Part shown: positions 42,956 to 52,860 of the stretch, one piece after another
Layout: each line of letters opens with the position of its first letter
How positions within the stretch are numbered: position 1 is the first letter of the stretch
Assembly: GCA_905233135.1 (NCBI GenBank)
Contig: CAJOCQ010000010.1
Location: 1-59,478 of the forward strand
Reading direction: 5' to 3'
Source of the DNA: an uncultured Selenomonadaceae bacterium
GTDB lineage: Bacteria > Bacillota > Negativicutes > Selenomonadales > Selenomonadaceae
Length of the DNA stretch: 59,478 bases
Made by a program: the position numbers and the translations under genes
Notes under the pieces: generated by a model
Database searches by the model: none
Seen by the model: only the letters and a program-made list of their open reading frames with translations
Told to the model about the DNA's origin: nothing

Positions 42956-45724
42956 TTAATTAAAACCCCAATTTTTTATTTCTAAATTATTGCAATTCCA
43001 TTCAACAGTTTCTTGTATTTCTTTAGAAATACCTGCAGGCGCAGAAATGTTCATTTCAATATGAACTGAAATTTTGGCGTCGGGTAAATTTTTAAAAAGA
43101 AACCATATTTCGTCAACGCAATTATTAAAATCCTTAGTAAGGCGCATTGAGTCTAAATTTTTATTCATAAAAAAATTTTGGGGCAAAGGTTCCGATTTCG
43201 GCGGCGTTGTTTCTGTTGAAGTTTCAGTTTCTGCCGCTTCAGTTTCTGCGACTTCTTCTGCAACAGATTCATCTTTCGCCAAAAGTTTTTCGGCAACTTC
43301 CGCCTTTACCAAAAATTTTTCTTCCGAAGCACTCAAGAAAATTTTTTCGCCAAATTTTAAATTGGTAAAATCTTCGTCGTCAGCCAATGCAAAACTTTTC
43401 GCCTCAATGCCTTTTGTAACGCATTCAATCAAAACTTTTTTATCGTTAAGGCGCGGCAAATAATAATACGTTGCAAAATATTCCCAAAGTTTGTTCAACG
43501 ACACGCAGTCATTTTTTTGCCAAATATATTCATCCAACAAACTTTTTAAATAAATATTGCCGAGCTCTTTAAGGCACATTTCACATTTCAAAATTTTTTG
43601 CGCGGCAACTTCAATGTTATCGTCGTTCGTGCAAACAATTTTTTCAACTTGCCAATCAAAATTATTTAAATTGGTGCCGCTTTTCGGCGCAAATATTCTG
43701 CTGTACGCCTGCGAAAGTTTCATTTTAAAATTTTCTTCGGATTTCTTTAAATTTTCTTCTGCGTCCATAATCTTGAGAGCGTCAAGGTTTAACAACTTTG
43801 TTTCATCCAAAATTTCACTCCACGCCTTATAATCTCGTACAGTCTCTATTAAATTATCCAAATTTTTTTTGTCCGTCGCCATAAAAAGCAAAGTGTTTTT
43901 GTAAGTGCGCGGAACATTGCCGCGCGTTTCCAAAATATTTTTTGTAAATGTAAAAGCCGATTTATCTTCTTGCCCCTCGACAAAATATTCAGGCGGCAAA
44001 ATCACAAGCCGCGCCGTTTGTTCGTCGCTTACGTCATTGGAATTTTTCGGGCAAATGTGCACTGCATTAAAATATTGCCTGCCGCGCCAATTTCTTAACC
44101 ATTTTTCAATTTCAGAAAAAATTTCGTCTTCAGAAAATTTTTCCCGCTTATCCTCAACCAATTTGCGAAGTGTCGGCGTTACGCCGAACCAAAGCCGCTC
44201 ATTGCGCGAATAAAGATAATATAAATTTGACTCCAACGCCGAAAGTGCGTCATTGTATGTTGAAATATTTTTTGAATCTTCAGGTTGAATCGTGCTCAAG
44301 TGAATTTCATTTTTTTCAATCCCGCGAATACCGCCCGCCTTATCAAGCGGCGCAGTTCCCATAAAAATTGCGCGCGCAGTTTTCCGCGCCGCCAATAATT
44401 GCCCGAAACGCGGTTTACTGCCGTCAATTTCTCCTGCCTTCGACTTTTCGCCGTCAATTTCCGAATTTATTATTGAATCCCAGTTGCCCTTCAAATATTT
44501 TGTCATTTCGTCACGCACCGGCGCAAAATTTAAAGGTATATCGCCCGGCATTATCAGCGCACTTTGCGAATTTTCACGCCAAAGATAATAAATGACATTC
44601 GCCATTAACCGCAATACGCCGCGCGTTTTTTGGAAGCCGTCAAGCTGCGTCCAAGCATTGTAAAGATAATCAAACAATTTCGGATGAATAGGATAACACG
44701 ACAGCAATTTTTCTTTGTAGCTTGACTGATGACTTTCATTCGGGAAATCGTCTTTTTCATTGCTGTACATATTGAAAAAAGCGTTGCAAGTATTTTTGCG
44801 CGCGGCTTCGTCGTTGCAAGTTTTAAAAAGCCTGCGCCGCACAATTTCATAACCTTCCGTAACAGTTACGGGCGACCATACAAATTCCATTCGCCCGAAA
44901 ACTTTTTTAACCTGCGCCAAAATTTTTTTGCCGTTTTCGTCAACCGTTTCAGTTTCAGATTCGGGAATTGAAACTACAACCGCGCAATTTTTGCTTGCCT
45001 TCGCCGCCTCCGTCAATTCCTGTATAAAACTTATAAAGTTGCCCGAAGTCCCGCCGTCCAATTCTTTATCGCCGAGCTTGCGCCCGTACGCCACAATTTC
45101 GTCAATCAAAATTAAACACGGGCTCGCCGCGTCAAAAATTTGTTTCAGCAATTCCACGCCGGGCGAAATTTTTTGCACGTCATTTTCTTTAACCATTTCG
45201 TAAAGTTCAGGCTTGCCCGCCGCCGCTGAAAGGCGCGCCGCTATTTCGCCCCAAAATGTCGTCTTCAAAGGATTTTCCCAAGTGCCGACTATCGCCGCAA
45301 CATTTACTTTGGGCAAAAATTCAACGCCCGCCGCGTTCAAAACTTCACGCACTGCCGAAGATTGCTCGGGGCGAATTTTCCCGCCGAACAAATGATATAA
45401 CGCCAAAAGGCTATGAGTTTTCCCGCCGCCGAATGATGTTTGCAACTGAATAATCGGCGCACCGTTGCCGCTCGTCAATCGTTTCAATGTTTCGCTCAAA
45501 AGATTTTTCAAGCCGCCCGTTAAATATGTTCGTGCAAAAAATTCTACAGGGTCGGAGTATTCTGTTCCGCCTTCGCCTTTGCCGCTTACTACCTGCGCCA
45601 AATCTGCCGCAAATTGCGCTTGCTGATAATTGCCGCGCGTTACGTCGAGGTGCGGCTCTATTACATTTCGCCACGCTTCCAAATGCCCGTAAATTTTATT
45701 TTTGTTGCCGCTTTTTTTGCCCAT
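42956..45724 (-). CDS. DUF499 AAA-type ATPase
   Basis: 922 residues, ATG start 15 bases after the DUF1156 stop. Walker A QTSFGGGKTHSLLALYH (95-111) and Walker B CLILIDEIVAYGRK near 205 define the COG1483/DUF499 ATPase family; further marks are GTWENPLKTTFWGEIAARL and KTRGVLRLMANVIYYLWR. A Glu/Ala/Thr-rich acidic insert (EEVAETEAAETETSTETTPP) near 835-865 precedes a C-terminal domain with MRLTKDFNNCVDEIWFLF. DUF499 proteins regularly accompany DUF1156 methylases and are predicted to work in modification or defence systems. Third gene of the cassette. Confidence 0.9.
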   Translation of the reverse strand: MGKKSGNKNKIYGHLEAWRNVIEPHLDVTRGNYQQAQFAADLAQVVSGKGEGGTEYSDPVEFFARTYLTGGLKNLLSETLKRLTSGNGAPIIQLQTSFGGGKTHSLLALYHLFGGKIRPEQSSAVREVLNAAGVEFLPKVNVAAIVGTWENPLKTTFWGEIAARLSAAAGKPELYEMVKENDVQKISPGVELLKQIFDAASPCLILIDEIVAYGRKLGDKELDGGTSGNFISFIQELTEAAKASKNCAVVVSIPESETETVDENGKKILAQVKKVFGRMEFVWSPVTVTEGYEIVRRRLFKTCNDEAARKNTCNAFFNMYSNEKDDFPNESHQSSYKEKLLSCYPIHPKLFDYLYNAWTQLDGFQKTRGVLRLMANVIYYLWRENSQSALIMPGDIPLNFAPVRDEMTKYLKGNWDSIINSEIDGEKSKAGEIDGSKPRFGQLLAARKTARAIFMGTAPLDKAGGIRGIEKNEIHLSTIQPEDSKNISTYNDALSALESNLYYLYSRNERLWFGVTPTLRKLVEDKREKFSEDEIFSEIEKWLRNWRGRQYFNAVHICPKNSNDVSDEQTARLVILPPEYFVEGQEDKSAFTFTKNILETRGNVPRTYKNTLLFMATDKKNLDNLIETVRDYKAWSEILDETKLLNLDALKIMDAEENLKKSEENFKMKLSQAYSRIFAPKSGTNLNNFDWQVEKIVCTNDDNIEVAAQKILKCEMCLKELGNIYLKSLLDEYIWQKNDCVSLNKLWEYFATYYYLPRLNDKKVLIECVTKGIEAKSFALADDEDFTNLKFGEKIFLSASEEKFLVKAEVAEKLLAKDESVAEEVAETEAAETETSTETTPPKSEPLPQNFFMNKNLDSMRLTKDFNNCVDEIWFLFKNLPDAKISVHIEMNISAPAGISKEIQETVEWNCNNLEIKNWGFN

Positions 45725-45739
45725 AATATCACCGCCTCT

Positions 45740-48460
45740 TTAAGAAAAATTATTTAAACTCGTCTGCTCTTCCTTCGCCCTGTTACGATATTCTTGTGAC
45801 TTATCCGAAATTTTTTCCCAATCAACTACAAATTGGTTATAAAAATTTCCTTCCCGCGCCCAATGTTTTCTTTCGCAAATATCGTACAGCCTGTACGCCA
45901 AATTTTTTAAAGAGTCTTGTTCGCAGTCAAACTTTGACAAAAGTTCAGCCGCGCCTTCATTGCCCGCAACGCCGAATACTTCAACCAACGCCTGCACTCT
46001 CAACCACGCGCAATTTGTTTTTGCAAGCTTTTCTGTCCAATCTTTGAGGAGATTTCGGTTGTCGTCCAAAATTTCTATTTCGTCCCTGTCACGCAAGCGC
46101 ACTTCGCCGAGTTTTGAAATTACCGCGCCCATTTCTTCCAACGTGGCAACAGAAATATTTTTTGCGCGTGCCAACACGTCAGCCACGCCAAATTTTACTT
46201 CGTTGAAGCCGTTCTGCGTGAATAAGTCTACGCAAAATTGGCTTGCCGCGTCAAGTTCGCCCGTTTGCGTGCCGAAAAATTCTGCAAGCTCCGCGTTTAT
46301 CATTTTCAGCGCGTCGCGTACCGTTATTTCAGTGTCGCTCATATCTGCAACTCTTGCGTAGCGCGAATAAATTGCTATTCCGGGTCCTATTGCCGCCTGC
46401 GCCATATCTGCCGGCGCAACGTTTGTATTCTGCCACGTTGCAAGCGCGGGTTTTAATTCTGTTTTCAGCGCGTTGAGAAAATTATTTTTGCTGCAGAATT
46501 TATTTTCGGGCGGGCGTTTCCTGCAAGCAAAAACTATTGACGACGCAAGCGCGTTTACACTATTTTTTAACGCCGTTGTTAATTCTGTTCGCATCGGTAA
46601 AGTTGCCGTTATCTGAAAACCTGCGCGAATTATCGAAGTAAGCATTGTCTCCCAGCCCGTCGACGCCTCGCCGTCAATTTCTGTTTCCTTTTGCTTGAAA
46701 GCGTAGTAAATCGTAATTGGGAAATCTGCGCGCGCCGCGTCATAAATATTTTTTAAAACTTGAAACATTCCCGCTTCAAAAAAATCTTTCGCCGCCGCCT
46801 TACTGCCGCCGTGACGGTAGGAACTTGCAATTAGTTCTTGGTCTTTTGCAAAAGTCATTCGCCCGAAAATTTGCGGGTAAATATTTTTCAAATTGCGCCG
46901 CAACCATATATAAAAAAAGTCTGACAAATCCGCGTAGTTGATATTGTCATAATACGGCGGGTCTGTCGAAATAATAACGTTGCTTATTGGAATTTTTTCA
47001 AGCGCGTTATGTTGAAAAACTTCGCCTTCAACTTTTGCGGGCAATTCTTTAACGCTTTTATAAATCCAATTCAGCATATTATCAAAACAACCGCTGGAAT
47101 TTGAAAAAAAATTTGTCTCTGTAAAATCCCAAACCATTGGGATTGCTTGACGCCCAAAAATATGAGCTAATTTTTCGGCTGAAGTATGCCATAAGCAAAA
47201 AGAATTTCCGTACATTGCCAATTTATCAATCAAAAAAGCAAAGTACACTGCAAGGGCGTCAGCATAATTTTCTGCACCGCCGTCTTCAATAATCTGTTGC
47301 CGAATTTCGGGAATTAAATCACCAAAAGTTGTAAGCGCGGTTAATTGCCTGTTTGTAAAAAGTTGATGCCAATAATTAAAACCATAGCCGCGCCCGCTTA
47401 TAAGGTCGGGGCATTTTTGATTCATTTCCTGTTCAGGATAATCAGGCGGCAAATCGACTTTAGAAATATTTTCGTGTTCGGCGTTGGGCGGGAGGTAAAT
47501 TCTGCCGTGTTCGCCTTCAGCAACAACCGCCATAAGTTGAGCAGATAATCTGCCGTCTTTACCTTCGTTGCGAATGTGTTCGAGCGGGATATTTGCGCCG
47601 CAAAAAAGACAGCGTGCGCCGTTGCGGCTGACAGTGCCTTCAGGAATATTTTTTTCGTCTTTGCAAATTTCAAAAGAAATTTTATCGCCGTCAACAATCG
47701 GCTTGACAGAAATTTTTTGTTTAGTGGAAAGTTGGAAAGAATGAACAAGCGGGGTATGATGTTGGCAAGCGGGATTGGAACAGGCAACGGTACGCGCCCA
47801 AAGCCACGCAATAACAGTTTGCCCGTCGATTTTAGGATAAAGATTTTTCAGCTTGTCGAAGGCGCGCGCCTTCAAAATTTTTCCGTAGTAAAGAATATCG
47901 TTGGCGAGCCCTTCCGCGCCGTGATAACCGCCGACAAGTTTTTTTTCAGCTTCGGGATTGACAGGCGGTTTATTTTTAAACTTGGCGGGAATTTCAATCA
48001 TAGCCTTGTTAATCATAACTGCGACGGGATTTAAATCAGCGGCGTAAGCTTTCAAGCCGAGCCTTTGCGCCTCAAGCGGTATGGTTCCGCCGCCGCCGAA
48101 GATGTCAAGTACAGCAGGTAAATCTTCACCGACAGATTTTTTAATTTCTGCCAATGCTTCAGCAAAAATATTTTCGTTGTTGGAATTTTCCCACTGCACA
48201 ATTTTTTCTATAATTGCAAATAAGCGTTTGCGTTCTTTGTCTTGGTCTTCGGGGGTAGGAAATTTTTCGGGGTGTTCGGAAGGGTCATCAACTATCGAGC
48301 CGAAAAGTACCGCGCGCGCAGTTGCCAAAGGACGCCGCGCCCACCACAAATGCAGCGTTGACGGGTGCCCGTGCCGTATCGATTTTTCTTTTGCAGAGGC
48401 TTTGTTAATTGCGTCGAGCGGCATTGACTCTTCAATTAATTTTTTCTTCCATTGCGTCAA
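45740..48460 (-). CDS. DUF1156-type DNA methyltransferase (COG1743)
   Basis: 906 residues, TTG start. N-terminal DUF1156 signature HPSTLHLWWARRPLATARA (about 34-52), SAM-binding motif DIFGGGGTIPLEAQRLG near 118, zinc-ribbon cysteines CSNPACQH and CLFCGANIP near 225 and 285, and catalytic STDPPYYDNINYADLSDF near 503: DPPY marks an N6-adenine or N4-cytosine methylase with the motif order SAM then DPPY. It probably modifies host DNA, or DNA handled by its ATPase and helicase partners. Middle gene of the cassette; preceded by a terminator with a duplicated arm. Confidence 0.9.
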   Translation of the reverse strand: MTQWKKKLIEESMPLDAINKASAKEKSIRHGHPSTLHLWWARRPLATARAVLFGSIVDDPSEHPEKFPTPEDQDKERKRLFAIIEKIVQWENSNNENIFAEALAEIKKSVGEDLPAVLDIFGGGGTIPLEAQRLGLKAYAADLNPVAVMINKAMIEIPAKFKNKPPVNPEAEKKLVGGYHGAEGLANDILYYGKILKARAFDKLKNLYPKIDGQTVIAWLWARTVACSNPACQHHTPLVHSFQLSTKQKISVKPIVDGDKISFEICKDEKNIPEGTVSRNGARCLFCGANIPLEHIRNEGKDGRLSAQLMAVVAEGEHGRIYLPPNAEHENISKVDLPPDYPEQEMNQKCPDLISGRGYGFNYWHQLFTNRQLTALTTFGDLIPEIRQQIIEDGGAENYADALAVYFAFLIDKLAMYGNSFCLWHTSAEKLAHIFGRQAIPMVWDFTETNFFSNSSGCFDNMLNWIYKSVKELPAKVEGEVFQHNALEKIPISNVIISTDPPYYDNINYADLSDFFYIWLRRNLKNIYPQIFGRMTFAKDQELIASSYRHGGSKAAAKDFFEAGMFQVLKNIYDAARADFPITIYYAFKQKETEIDGEASTGWETMLTSIIRAGFQITATLPMRTELTTALKNSVNALASSIVFACRKRPPENKFCSKNNFLNALKTELKPALATWQNTNVAPADMAQAAIGPGIAIYSRYARVADMSDTEITVRDALKMINAELAEFFGTQTGELDAASQFCVDLFTQNGFNEVKFGVADVLARAKNISVATLEEMGAVISKLGEVRLRDRDEIEILDDNRNLLKDWTEKLAKTNCAWLRVQALVEVFGVAGNEGAAELLSKFDCEQDSLKNLAYRLYDICERKHWAREGNFYNQFVVDWEKISDKSQEYRNRAKEEQTSLNNFS

Positions 48461-48523
48461 CTTGAATCACTCCCAAAAAAATTGTTTCAAAAAATTTTCG
48501 CTACATAAAAAAAAATCCCTGCA

Positions 48524-48551
48524 TAAAAAAAAATCCCTGCATTCGCGCAGG
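48524..48551 (-). terminator. Intrinsic terminator after the helicase gene, with a duplicated 3' arm
   Basis: On the minus strand CCTGC, loop GCGAAT, GCAGG, then nine T, starting six bases after the helicase stop. A second GCAGGGATTTTTTTTTAT copy follows directly (48505-48523), so the upstream arm has two possible partners. It lies between helicase and methylase genes, suggesting less expression of the latter two. It also includes one copy of TCGCGCAGG. Confidence 0.8.
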
Positions 48552-48556
48552 TTTAA

Positions 48557-51500
48557 TTAATCTTGCAATGTAAAATTTTTTTCCAATATAATTTCCGAAA
48601 TTCGGCGCAGAGTAGAAATTTGGTAATTGGAACTTTCAGAAGCAAGGTCGGGCTGCCAAGAAAAAGTTTTTTTAAGATAAACAACATTAACGCTGTTGCC
48701 GTCAACTTTGACAACGGCAAGAATAAAATTTTCGGGCGCGTTCAAGGCAGTAACAATTTCATTTGTTGTAACGGTAACAGTATCGGCGTCGGCGGTTCTG
48801 CCCTTGACTTCGATAAAGCGCACAAAATTTTTGTCGGGTGCAACAGATTCAATATCGTAGCCGCATTTTTTTGCGCTGCAGTCAACGGGGAAATTGCCGA
48901 GCGATTTTTCAATTTTCATTACGGCTTGCATAGCAATTTTTTCGATTTTGGAGCGGGCGTCAACGTTGAATGAAAAAGTATTTTCGCCGGTATAACCGCG
49001 CGGCACAATCAGCGCGTCGCCGACAATTACAGGAGCCGCCGCAAAAATTTCTCTTTCCAATTTAATTTCGTTAAGGCGTTGCCTTAATCTGTTTTCCAAT
49101 TCGTCAGCGCGTTGGGTAAATTTTTCGGATTTGATTTTATCTTTGTCTTTAAATTTGTGCGCTTCTCTGTCGCAATAAGTAATTTCGGTAAGGAGGCGAC
49201 TTTTAACCGCCGTTTCGAGTTTGTCGAGGTAAGCTTTTTTATCTGCGAAAATTTCTTTTAAGTGCGCGGGGATAATATTTTTAACGGCGAAACTGACGGC
49301 GATACTTTCAACGTCTTTAAGCCAAAGTGAATTTTGAACAGCCGCCAAAATTTTTTTAAGTTCATTTTCAGCGGGCGGGCGGTAATCGAAATAAGGCGCG
49401 TGATTCAATAAAACAGCGTTGCCGTCGTCGAAAATTTCTACGAATTGAAGACGCTTGGAAATAAATTCGTTGCGCCCGTCTTGAATTGCGGTTTCAATGA
49501 AAAAAAGCAGGCGTAAATTTTGCGCTTGTGCGTTATCGTCAATAAAAATTGTACCTTGCCGTAAAGATTCGCCAAATTTTTTCAAAATTGCATTGGTAAG
49601 ATTTTTTAAGAGCGGGTGATCCAAAGAAATCAGCGTTGCAGGCGGCAAGCCTTTGATATTGCATTTATCTTTTGAAAAACAAATTCTTTCGTAACTTTCG
49701 GGAAGAGTATCGGTGCGCAGATTAGGCGGAATGTTGGAAATTTCATAGCGTCCGTTTGGAATTTTATCTATTTGCCCGCCAAATTTTCTAAAAGCATTAA
49801 TAAAAAAATCTTCGATAAAATAAGGTTGCAGTTTAAAAATTTCGTTGCGTTCCATATCCAAATTTATATCAGCAACTTTTGCCGCGTTTAAAATATCTTG
49901 AGTCAACGCGCGTTCGCGCAGAAGTTCGCGCAGTTTATCAGGGTTAAAACTTTTATCAATGACATTATCCATACGCCGAATAACGGCGGCGTCGTTACCG
50001 TATTTAACCGCCTCAATCAGCAAATCTTTCAAAGGTTTATTGTCGAAAGAAATTTTGCCGAGAATGTCAAAAACTTTGCCGCCGAGCGCGGCGCGTTCAT
50101 TTTCTAATTTTTGTAAAAGGCGGTTGAAAACTTGCCCTTCGCGGGTTTCATTGGCAACCAAATTCCAAAGGTAACAAATTTTTTTCTGCCCGATTCTGTG
50201 AATGCGCCCGAAACGTTGTTCAAGGCGGTTGGGGTTCCAAGGCAAATCGTAATTAATCATAAGGTGCGCATTTTGCAAATTAATTCCTTCGCCGGCGGCG
50301 TCCGTCGCAACAAGAATTAAAATATTTTTATCCTGCTTGAATTGTTCTTCGATATTGCGGCGCGTTTTGAAATTTAAGCCGCCGTGAATTGCAACAACAA
50401 TATTTGCGCGCCCGAAAAGTTGAGAAATTTTTTGTTGAAGATATTCGAGAGTGTCTTTGTGCTCGGTGAAAATAATTAATTTTTCGCGTTCATTGGAATT
50501 GTCGGAAAAAATTTTATCGTGCAGGAGTTGGGAAAGTTCAAGCCATTTTCTGTCTTCGCCGCTGTAAAAAACTTTATTTGCTTTTTCTGTAAGTTTTTCG
50601 AGAGTTTGAATTTCAATTTGAAGTTCGGCAACAGTACGCGCAGGCGTTACTTTTTCTGCTACAGCGTCTTCAAATTCGGCGTCAAAAAAATCTTCCGCGT
50701 CTTCAAAATCTTCCGCGTCAAAAATTTTTTCGTTTGGATGAAATTTTTTATCGTACAGAATTTTTTTCAAGCGTTCGGTTCTGCGTTGCAAAGATTTAAA
50801 AATTGCGCAGGGTGAAGAGGCAAGCCGCCTTTGCAAAATCGTCATTGCAAAACCGACGGAAGTTCTTTTATCGCCGGATAATTTTTCGGCGCGGTTAAAG
50901 CCGTCAACAACGTAAGCGGTAACACTTTCATACAAATCAATTTCCTGCAATGACAAAGAATAATTCACGGTGTAAGCGATTCTTTCGGGGAAAAGCGGCT
51001 TGCCTTTGAAAGTCAATAAATCTTCTTTGACAAGGCGGCGCAAAATATCGGAAACATCGAGCTTGCCGCTGATTCTGCTTACGCCTTCAAATCTGTCGGG
51101 GTCAATCAGCGACATAAATAAATAAAAATCTTTTTCTTTGCCGTTATGCGGCGTTGCCGTCAAAAGCAAAAAATGACGCGCAATTTTGCCAAGTACTTTT
51201 CCCAATTTGAAACGCTTGGTATATTTTATTTTTTTCCCTGAAAATGTTGCCGCCATTTTATGCGCTTCGTCGCAAATAATTAAATCCCATTCCTTAGCCT
51301 TCAATTTTTTTTGAAAATCCTCATGACGCGCCAAAGTGTCAATGCTTGCAATGCAAAAATTTATTTTGGCAAAAACATTTTCGCCCGCAGAAGTTATTCT
51401 TTCGCCGCTTAAAATTTCAAATTCCAGCTGAAATTTCTGCTGCAATTCGTCTTGCCACTGTTCGCTTAGAACTTTGGGACAAACTATCAAACATCGCTTA

Positions 51501-51967
51501 ACATCACTGCGCAAAATTAATTCTTTGATAAGCAAGCCCGCCATTATAGTTTTGCCTGCGCCCGGATCGTCGGCAAGTACAAAGCGTAAAGGATTTTGCG
51601 GCAACATTCTTTCATAAACTGCCGAAATTTGATGCGGCAACGGCTCAATGAATGAAGAATACACCGCCATATACGGCTCAAAAAGATGCGCCGAATTTAT
51701 CCTGTAAGCTTCCATTGTCAATTTAAAAATTTTACTGTCTGCAGTAAATTTCCACGTTGATAAAATTTCAACCAAATTTAAATCGCTCAATTCTTCGGCG
51801 TAAATTATGCGCGTTCCAAATTTTCCCTGTTCAGTTTTGTAGGTAATTTCTACAGCGTCATTGTTATAAAATTTTGTAGCTACAATTTCAACAATTTGAT
51901 TGAAAACCAAGCCTTGAAATTTTTTGCCTGTTTCTAAATCTTTCAGTTCCAGATACAAAGCCTCCAT
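48557..51967 (-). CDS. SNF2/DEAD-type helicase with C-terminal DUF3883
   Basis: 1,136 residues. Superfamily 2 motor: Walker A DDPGAGKTIMAGLL (133-146), DEAH in ICDEAHKMA near 233, motif III LLLTATPHNG, and C-terminal helicase half with FTEHKDTLEYL, ATDAAGEGINLQ and QRFGRIHRIGQ. An Asp/Glu-rich insert (FDAEDFEDAEDFFDAEFEDA) splits the two halves near 430. The end carries a DUF3883-like domain with FIEVKGRT (E-x-K, nuclease-like). ATG 51967 has no clear ribosome binding site. First gene of the cassette, 69 bases after codY and just behind the codY terminator. Confidence 0.9.
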   Translation of the reverse strand: MEALYLELKDLETGKKFQGLVFNQIVEIVATKFYNNDAVEITYKTEQGKFGTRIIYAEELSDLNLVEILSTWKFTADSKIFKLTMEAYRINSAHLFEPYMAVYSSFIEPLPHQISAVYERMLPQNPLRFVLADDPGAGKTIMAGLLIKELILRSDVKRCLIVCPKVLSEQWQDELQQKFQLEFEILSGERITSAGENVFAKINFCIASIDTLARHEDFQKKLKAKEWDLIICDEAHKMAATFSGKKIKYTKRFKLGKVLGKIARHFLLLTATPHNGKEKDFYLFMSLIDPDRFEGVSRISGKLDVSDILRRLVKEDLLTFKGKPLFPERIAYTVNYSLSLQEIDLYESVTAYVVDGFNRAEKLSGDKRTSVGFAMTILQRRLASSPCAIFKSLQRRTERLKKILYDKKFHPNEKIFDAEDFEDAEDFFDAEFEDAVAEKVTPARTVAELQIEIQTLEKLTEKANKVFYSGEDRKWLELSQLLHDKIFSDNSNEREKLIIFTEHKDTLEYLQQKISQLFGRANIVVAIHGGLNFKTRRNIEEQFKQDKNILILVATDAAGEGINLQNAHLMINYDLPWNPNRLEQRFGRIHRIGQKKICYLWNLVANETREGQVFNRLLQKLENERAALGGKVFDILGKISFDNKPLKDLLIEAVKYGNDAAVIRRMDNVIDKSFNPDKLRELLRERALTQDILNAAKVADINLDMERNEIFKLQPYFIEDFFINAFRKFGGQIDKIPNGRYEISNIPPNLRTDTLPESYERICFSKDKCNIKGLPPATLISLDHPLLKNLTNAILKKFGESLRQGTIFIDDNAQAQNLRLLFFIETAIQDGRNEFISKRLQFVEIFDDGNAVLLNHAPYFDYRPPAENELKKILAAVQNSLWLKDVESIAVSFAVKNIIPAHLKEIFADKKAYLDKLETAVKSRLLTEITYCDREAHKFKDKDKIKSEKFTQRADELENRLRQRLNEIKLEREIFAAAPVIVGDALIVPRGYTGENTFSFNVDARSKIEKIAMQAVMKIEKSLGNFPVDCSAKKCGYDIESVAPDKNFVRFIEVKGRTADADTVTVTTNEIVTALNAPENFILAVVKVDGNSVNVVYLKKTFSWQPDLASESSNYQISTLRRISEIILEKNFTLQD

Positions 51968-51986
51968 TTTTAATTTTTATCAAGCT

Positions 51987-52016
51987 TAAAAAGAGGGCGC
52001 ACATAACGTGCGCCCT
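51987..52016 (-). terminator. Intrinsic terminator after codY
   Basis: AGGGCGCAC, loop GTTAT, GTGCGCCCT followed by CTTTTT on the minus strand. The same stem recurs after the PhlG-like gene (3001-3025). Only 20 bases separate it from the helicase ATG, leaving little room for a separate promoter. Confidence 0.85.
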
Positions 52017-52035
52017 TCAACAATCGGAAAATATT

Positions 52036-52812
52036 TTAACGGCGAAGTTTTTGTACTTCTTCCATTAAGTATTCGTTTAAAATTTTTATGTAAGTACCTT
52101 TCATACCGAGCGATTTAGATTCAATGACGCCGGCGGATTCAAATTTTCTTAAAGCATTGACGATAACGGAGCGGGTAATTCCTACCCTGTCAGCGATTTT
52201 TGAGGCAACCAAAAGCCCTTCGTTGCCGTCGAGTTCGCCCAAAATATTTATAGCGGCTTCAGTTTCGGAATAGCTTAGCGTTGCAAGGGCAATTTGAACA
52301 TTGGCTTTTTTGCGCGCCTCAATTTCGATTTTGCCTGTATGATCGCGTAGCATTTCCATTCCTACAACGGTTGCGCCGTATTCCGCCAATAATAAATCGT
52401 CGTCAGTAAAATCATCGTCATAGCGGGCAATAATCAAAGTGCCGATTCTTCGCCCTACGCCGTAAATTGGTACGACTGTAGTATTTTTGCCGTCGAAGTT
52501 GCAACGCTTTTTTTCTTCATAGGCGCACATTCCACTTTTAGTGCGCATATTAGCTTGCGTTTCTTCGAGGTGGTTAAGCCAGCGCACGTATTGTTTTGGA
52601 AATTTTCCCTTGCGAATAACCTTGTCAATCATGAGTTCGCATTCAAAATTGTCCGTGAACGCGTAGCCGCAAATATCGCCCTTTTTGTCCATAATGTAAA
52701 CATTCGCATCAAGAATATTGCTGAGTACTTTTGAAATACCGTCGTACTCAACATTTTCCGAGCGTTGCAGCAACTTGTTAATTTTTCGTGTTTTCTCTAA
52801 CAATGTCGCCAT
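52036..52812 (-). CDS. codY: GTP- and branched-chain-amino-acid-sensing pleiotropic repressor CodY
   Basis: 258 residues. N-terminal GAF domain binds isoleucine-type ligands; C-terminal winged helix binds DNA with the almost invariant ASKIADRVGITRSVIVNALR and ESAGVIESKSLGMKGTYIKI. MATLLEKTRKINKLLQ at the start is also canonical. In nutrient-rich cells it represses amino-acid biosynthesis, transport and competence genes. ATG behind AAGGAAG. Unlike in Bacillus it is not behind xerC-hslV-hslU; it stands between the RTX gene and the DUF499/DUF1156 cassette. Confidence 0.97.
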   Translation of the reverse strand: MATLLEKTRKINKLLQRSENVEYDGISKVLSNILDANVYIMDKKGDICGYAFTDNFECELMIDKVIRKGKFPKQYVRWLNHLEETQANMRTKSGMCAYEEKKRCNFDGKNTTVVPIYGVGRRIGTLIIARYDDDFTDDDLLLAEYGATVVGMEMLRDHTGKIEIEARKKANVQIALATLSYSETEAAINILGELDGNEGLLVASKIADRVGITRSVIVNALRKFESAGVIESKSLGMKGTYIKILNEYLMEEVQKLRR

Positions 52813-52860
52813 TCAAAAACTTCCTTTCCAAAAAATTTTTCGTGTTTTGGTAGTGCGCCT

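Noticed and set aside
42956-51967. Identification of the cassette as complete BREX or DISARM
   Set aside because: No PglZ, BrxA, BrxB, BrxF or DUF1998/phospholipase-D genes are present; only the methylase and helicase families are comparable.
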